64,000 nt of DNA from Streptomyces sp. NBC_00483 (GTDB taxonomy: Bacteria; Actinomycetota; Actinomycetes; Streptomycetales; Streptomycetaceae), in contig NZ_CP107880.1 of NCBI RefSeq assembly GCF_036013745.1, positions 8,866,001 through 8,930,000 of the forward strand, given 5' to 3'. Position numbers and translations under genes: made by a program. Under the pieces are notes generated by a model. The model worked only from the letters and a program-made list of their open reading frames with translations, was not told the DNA's origin and made no database searches. This document shows positions 60,750 through 64,000 of this stretch, piece after piece. The stretch's first letter is position 1; the number at the start of each line of letters is the position of its first letter.

Positions 60750-61346
60750 TCAGCGGGCGGGTCGGGGCAGTACGGCGAGGGCCGTCCGGGCCACACCGGT
60801 GAGCGTCTCCTCGCTCGCTCCGGCCTTGCCCAGTGCTTCGATACCGCGCAGTACGGCGAGCACGAGCGCGGCCAGCTCTCCCGGATCCGCGTCCGCGGCG
60901 ATGTCACCATGGCGCTGGCAGGCGGCGATGTCGTCCTGGAGCAGTGCCCGCAGCGCCTCGATGGTCGCGCGCGCCCGCTCGGCCACCGTCCGGTCGTGCT
61001 CGGCGAGTTCGGCGGCTCCCTTGGCCAACAGGCAGCCGCGGTGGGCCGTGTCGGCGGCGGTCGACGCCGCCACCGCGTACACGTGGGCGGACAGCCGTGC
61101 GTAGGCGTGCGCGTCGTCGCCGCTCAGCTGCCGGCTCGCGGACTTGACGGCGGAGCCGCAGTAGTCGTCGAACACGCGGTGGAACAGTTCCTGCTTTCCG
61201 CCGAACGCTCCGTACAGGCTGCCCTTGCCGAGCCCCGTCGCCTCGGCGATGTCCTCCATGCGCGTGGCGGCGTACCCGCCCGACCAGAACCGCTCCCGGG
61301 CGGTGTCCAGTACCTGCTGCTCGTCGAACTTCCTCGGTCGTGCCAT
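60750..61346 (-). CDS. TetR family transcriptional regulator
   Basis: 198-aa regulator beginning MARPRKFDEQQVLDTARERF. The helix-turn-helix is at residues 10-55 (EDIAEATGLGKGSLYGAFGGKQELF) and the C-terminal domain is of the TetR_C type with HRGCLLAKGAAELAEHD. The ATG at 61344-61346 is chosen over a GTG two codons upstream because this group starts MARPRxF. It is divergent from the frameshifted SDR gene, with a 53-bp concentric inverted repeat between them, so the SDR is its probable target. Confidence 0.88.
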   Translation of the reverse strand: MARPRKFDEQQVLDTARERFWSGGYAATRMEDIAEATGLGKGSLYGAFGGKQELFHRVFDDYCGSAVKSASRQLSGDDAHAYARLSAHVYAVAASTAADTAHRGCLLAKGAAELAEHDRTVAERARATIEALRALLQDDIAACQRHGDIAADADPGELAALVLAVLRGIEALGKAGASEETLTGVARTALAVLPRPAR

Positions 61347-61362
61347 GGGCACAGCCTAGCCA

Positions 61363-61415
61363 TTCTTGACCGGGTCGTCCATAACGACTAGCGTTCTGGA
61401 CGAACCAGTCAAGAA
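61363..61415. promoter_or_regulatory. concentric double inverted repeat (TetR operator)
   Basis: The outer arms TTCTTGAC (61363-61370) and GTCAAGAA (61408-61415) are perfect. The inner arms TCGTCCATAACG (61375-61386) and CGTTCTGGACGA (61392-61403) match at 11 of 12. Both pairs share the same centre at 61389. This fills most of the 87-bp interval between the TetR and SDR genes and could bind two dimers. Confidence 0.7.
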
Positions 61416-61433
61416 CTGATGGGTGGGTGTGTG

Positions 61434-62164
61434 ATGACTGAAGTACTCGCAGGCAAGGTGGCCGTGGTCACCGGAGCCAACAGCGGCATCGGGCTTGCCA
61501 TCGCCAAGCGGTTCGCTGCGGAGGGGGCCCGCGTGTTCCTGGCCGGCCGCCGTCAGGAGCCGCTCGACGCGGCCGTCGCCGAGATCGGCCCGCGGCCACC
61601 GGTGTGCGGACCGACGTCTCGATACAGGCGGACCTCGATGAGCTCTACTCGGTCGTGCGCAAGAAGGCGGGCCGTATCGACGTGCTGGTCGCCAACGCCG
61701 GCGGCGCCGTCCCCGAGCGCCTCGGCGAGATCACGGAGGAGGCCATCGACGCCACCTTCGGCGCGAACGTGAAGGGCACGATCTTCACCGTGCAGAAGGC
61801 GCTGCCCCTGCTGTCGGACGGTGCCTCGATCGTGGTGACGGGATCGAGCAGTACCGTCCGCCCCGAGACGGGCTTGGAGGTCTACGGCGCGTCGAAGGCG
61901 GCGGTGCGCAACCTGGTGCGCAGCTGGGCGCTCAGCGCGCAGGAACGGAAGTTCCGGGTGAACGCGCTGAGCCCCGGCCCGACTGAGACCCCGGGCCTGA
62001 TCGGCGCGGTGGGTCCGGACCACCAGCTCGCCTCGGGGGTGCCGCTCGGCAGGATCGGCCGCCCGGACGAGATCGCCTCGGTCGCGACGTTCCTGGCCTC
62101 GGACGCTTCCAGCTTCGTCAACGGCGCCGACTGGTTCGTCGACGGAGGGCAGGCGCAGGTCTGA
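61434..62164 (+). pseudogene. SDR family oxidoreductase with a -1 frameshift
   Basis: This is a 3-oxoacyl-reductase-type short-chain dehydrogenase split over two frames. The first frame (from ATG 61434) has the NAD motif [15 protein letters not shown] and stops making sense after [10 protein letters not shown]. The second frame takes over from about 61597 with [21 protein letters not shown] sequence, NAGG, the catalytic region EVYGASKAAVRNLV and a normal C terminus. Adding one G in the GG at 61594-61595 (to GGG) joins the frames into about 243 aa. It is either a sequence error in a G run or a real inactivation. A 24-bp tandem copy follows its stop. Confidence 0.82.
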
Positions 62165-62188
62165 GACGGAGGGCAAGCGCAGGTCTGA
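62141..62188. repeat. 24-bp tandem duplication across the SDR stop codon
   Basis: The 24 bases at 62141-62164, ending in the SDR stop, are repeated directly at 62165-62188 with one difference (G to A). The second copy encodes the same C-terminal residues and a second TGA but lies outside the gene. It is a recent slippage-type duplication. Confidence 0.9.
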
Positions 62189-62206
62189 GCACGCCCCTCC
62201 GGGGAT

Positions 62207-62986
62207 TCACTGGGCGGTGTAGCCGCCGTCGACGTGCAGTACGGCGCCGGTGGTGAAGGACGAGTCGGCCGCCAGCAGGGGCAGTACCGCGTGCGCGACC
62301 TCCTCGGGCCGGCCCCAGCGGCCGAGCGGCACCTTGGCGGTGAAGGCGGCCTGGGCGGCGGCGTCGGTCTGGGCGTCGTCCTCGTTCATGGGGGTGCGGA
62401 CGGGGCCGGGGGCGACGCAGTTCACGGTCACGCCGCTGCCGGCGAGTTCCAGGGCCGCCGACCTGGTGAGCGCGGCGACGGCGCCCTTGGTGGCGGCGTA
62501 GCCGGAACGCTCGGGGGCGCCGGTCGAACCGAGTACGGAGCCGATGGTGACGACGCGTCCGAAGCCCGCGTCGAGCATGCCGGGCAGGACGGCGCGGATC
62601 GCCAGCCAGGTGCCGACGACGTTGGTGTCGAGGGCGGCGCGGAAGTCGTCGGGTGTGAGCGAGAGGATCGACCCGCGGGCAAGGCGGCCGGCGGCGGTCA
62701 CGAGGCCGGTGACCGGGCTCCACCGGTCCGCTGCCTGGCGTACGACGTCGGCCAGCTCGTCGGCGTTCGTGGTGTCTGCCTGGAGCGCCAACTGCCCAGT
62801 GCCAGAGGCGCATTGGAGTTGGTCGGCCGCCGCTCGGCAGCGTTCCGCGGAGCGGCCCGTGACGACTACGGGCCGCCCGGTACGGGCCACCGCCTCGGCG
62901 ACCGCGAGGCCGATCCCGCTGGTTCCGCCGGTGACGAGCACGGGGCCGTCCTGTGGTGCGTCCTTGGTGTGTTGCGTGGAGGTCAT
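62207..62986 (-). CDS. SDR family oxidoreductase
   Basis: 259-aa short-chain dehydrogenase. The NAD(P) motif is VTGGTSGIGLAVAEAV, LVTAAGRLARGS replaces the usual NNAG, and the catalytic Tyr-x3-Lys is in RSGYAATKGAVAAL with Ser in TIGSVLGS. APGPVRTPMNE and the GGY end are typical. The ATG at 62984-62986 is used. It may act as a cis-diol or hydroxyacyl dehydrogenase for the aromatic pathway. A 17-bp palindrome lies 42 nt before its start, nested in the terminator of the next gene upstream. Confidence 0.85.
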   Translation of the reverse strand: MTSTQHTKDAPQDGPVLVTGGTSGIGLAVAEAVARTGRPVVVTGRSAERCRAAADQLQCASGTGQLALQADTTNADELADVVRQAADRWSPVTGLVTAAGRLARGSILSLTPDDFRAALDTNVVGTWLAIRAVLPGMLDAGFGRVVTIGSVLGSTGAPERSGYAATKGAVAALTRSAALELAGSGVTVNCVAPGPVRTPMNEDDAQTDAAAQAAFTAKVPLGRWGRPEEVAHAVLPLLAADSSFTTGAVLHVDGGYTAQ

Positions 62987-63013
62987 CAGCCGAGGATGCG
63001 GAACGGACCGTGA

Positions 63014-63060
63014 CACACCGATGCGGGCAGTCCGGTGAACGGACCGCCCGCATCGGTGTG
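63014..63060. terminator. long hairpin whose core is a 17-bp palindrome (site D)
   Basis: CACACCGATGCGGGC (63014-63028) pairs perfectly with its complement at 63046-63060. Inside it sits AGTCCG-GTGAA-CGGACC (63029-63045), so the whole forms a stem of about 21 bp with one mismatch and a GTGAA loop. It begins four bases after the enoyl-CoA hydratase stop, as a terminator should. The core lies 42 nt before the SDR start, as an operator should. The half GAACGGACCG recurs at 63001-63010. Confidence 0.75.
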
Positions 63061-63064
63061 TTCG

Positions 63065-63922
63065 TCACCGGCCCATGAACACCGGGTCCCGCTTCTCGAG
63101 GAACGCTTGCAGCCCCTCCGCAGCGTCGGCGGTCCCGGTCAGGTCGGCGACGCCCTTCTCCTCGTGCTGCAAGGCCTCCTCGACGGGCAGTCCGTGTCCC
63201 TCGTCGACGACGCGCTTGAGCAGGGCGATGGCGGCCGTGGGCTGCGCGGCGAGGCGGCGGGCCCGCTCGGCGACCACCGCGTCGAACTCGGCCTGCTCCA
63301 CCACGACATCGACAAGGCCGAGCTCCAGGGCCCGCTGTGGTGTCAGCCCTTCGGCCTCGATCATCAGCCGCTTCGCCAGGTGGGGGCCGACGAGTCGGGG
63401 AAGCCGCTGGCTGCCACCGGCCCCCGGGAAGAGACCGAGCCGCATCTCCGGGAAGCCGAACGTGGCACCGGCCGACAGGATCCGCAGGTCGCAGGCGAGC
63501 GACAACTCGGCGCCGCCGCCCAGCGCGTGGCCGTTCATCGCCGCGACGACCGGCTTGGGCGCCTGCTCGATCAGCCGCTGCACGTCGATCCAACGGCGCA
63601 TCTTCGCCTGGTTGTCCGCCGACAGGTCCCGCATGACGGCGATGTCGGCGCCGGCGATGAAGAACCGTCCCGTGCCGGTGATGACGATGCAGCGCACCTC
63701 CGGGTCGGCGGCGAGGGGCTCCAGGGCCGCGAGGAACTCCTCGATCATCGCCGGGTTCACGGCGTTCGCCTTGGGCCGGTCGACGCGGATCGTGGCGACG
63801 GCGCCGTCGCGTGTCACGTGGAGTACGGAGGGCGGGGCCGTGGTGTTCTTCTGAGCCGTCTCCTGAGCGGTCTCCGTAGTCGTATCCGTAGCCGTCTGCG
63901 CAGTCATCGCGGCCTCGCTCAC
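63065..63922 (-). CDS. Enoyl-CoA hydratase/isomerase family protein
   Basis: 285-aa crotonase-fold enzyme. The oxyanion-hole segments are RFFIAGADIAVMRDL and MNGHALGGGAELSLACDLR, and the catalytic-Glu region is ATFGFPEMRLGLFPGAGGSQ. An N-terminal extension of about 28 residues is Thr/Gln-rich. The GTG at 63920-63922 overlaps the stop of the upstream CoA-transferase gene (GTGA); an ATG at 63907 would shorten it by five residues. It fits hydration of an unsaturated acyl-CoA formed after ligase or transferase activation. Confidence 0.88.
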   Translation of the reverse strand: MSEAAMTAQTATDTTTETAQETAQKNTTAPPSVLHVTRDGAVATIRVDRPKANAVNPAMIEEFLAALEPLAADPEVRCIVITGTGRFFIAGADIAVMRDLSADNQAKMRRWIDVQRLIEQAPKPVVAAMNGHALGGGAELSLACDLRILSAGATFGFPEMRLGLFPGAGGSQRLPRLVGPHLAKRLMIEAEGLTPQRALELGLVDVVVEQAEFDAVVAERARRLAAQPTAAIALLKRVVDEGHGLPVEEALQHEEKGVADLTGTADAAEGLQAFLEKRDPVFMGR

Positions 63923-64000
63923 TCGGTCACTCCCTCGGCGGTCAGAGCCGCCAGTTGTTCGTCGGTCAGGTGCAACAGCTCTCGCAGTACCTCGTGGGTG
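63919..64000 (-). CDS. CaiB/BaiF family CoA-transferase, C-terminal end (gene continues past window)
   Basis: Only the last 26 codons are inside the window. They read T-H-E-V-L-R-E-L-L-H-L-T-D-E-Q-L-A-A-L and then TAEGVTE, matching the usual end of family III CoA-transferases (an HT-x-EVL-x-LLGL-[ST]-DEEIAALRAxGV pattern). The stop overlaps the GTG of the enoyl-CoA hydratase gene, so the two are coupled. The call rests on this short tail only. Confidence 0.6.
   Translation of the reverse strand, partial: THEVLRELLHLTDEQLAALTAEGVTE

Overview
This window looks like a Streptomyces chromosome segment, probably an arm or accessory catabolic region. GC is very high (about 70% by eye) with G/C at nearly every third codon position. 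GTG starts and 1-8 nt gene overlaps are common, and 40157-40597 encodes an SsgA-like sporulation protein, a family confined to morphologically complex actinomycetes. I see no rRNA, tRNA, CRISPR array, insertion sequence or prophage. All function calls come from reading motifs by eye; no search was run.

Layout. 1-3.9 kb: end of a GH1 beta-glucosidase, then a D-tartrate unit (tarD-like dehydratase, a dctA symporter broken by an in-frame amber codon, and a divergent GntR regulator). 3.9-10.6 kb: M20 amidohydrolase, aldehyde dehydrogenase and GMC oxidoreductase with a GbsR/MarR-like regulator, then a zinc alcohol dehydrogenase with a divergent TetR and two near-identical operators. 10.6-18.9 kb: a 46-codon ORF coupled to a virginiamycin B lyase and an acetyltransferase, a 56-aa protein, an AraC regulator, an alpha/beta hydrolase, a TetR/DHA2 exporter pair and a DUF5994 gene. 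33.8-49 kb: unrelated genes (SDR, sulfatase with a HEAT-like tail, tautomerase/LysR, a sigma/anti-sigma fusion, SsgA-like, VOC protein, serine hydrolase, Lrp/amidohydrolase/AbgT, and a divergent GH62/GH10 pair for arabinoxylan).

Aromatic catabolism occupies two blocks. Block 1 (18.97-33.6 kb) has a flavin monooxygenase, a Rieske oxygenase alpha/beta with a phthalate-reductase-type partner, an MHS importer, an amidase, an NTF2-like protein, an IclR regulator, maleylacetate reductase and hydroxyquinol 1,2-dioxygenase (ortho cleavage through hydroxyquinol). It ends with mhpE-mhpF-mhpD and a second IclR (the lower meta pathway to pyruvate and acetyl-CoA). Block 2 (49.1-64 kb) has a single-component Rieske oxygenase, a 38-aa protein, an M20-fold protein that has lost most metal ligands, an MhpB-type extradiol dioxygenase and a third IclR. 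It also has a thioredoxin-reductase-like reductase with a 7Fe-type ferredoxin, three alpha/beta hydrolases, an acyl-CoA ligase, a quinone reductase, SDRs (one frameshifted), an enoyl-CoA hydratase and the end of a CoA-transferase. Block 2 supplies upper meta-cleavage steps and mhpDFE in block 1 would finish them.

The most interesting signal is a 17-bp pseudo-palindrome of 6-5-6 form (half-site consensus GGTCCG, spacer often GTGAA/GTGAG). I find it in front of the catabolic units of both blocks. Its near edge lies 41-44 nt from the start codon at six genes and 72-74 nt at three others, about three helical turns apart. It could tie the two blocks into one IclR-controlled regulon. Two genes are broken (dctA by a nonsense codon, an SDR by a 1-base deletion in a G run), and either could be a real mutation or a sequence error.
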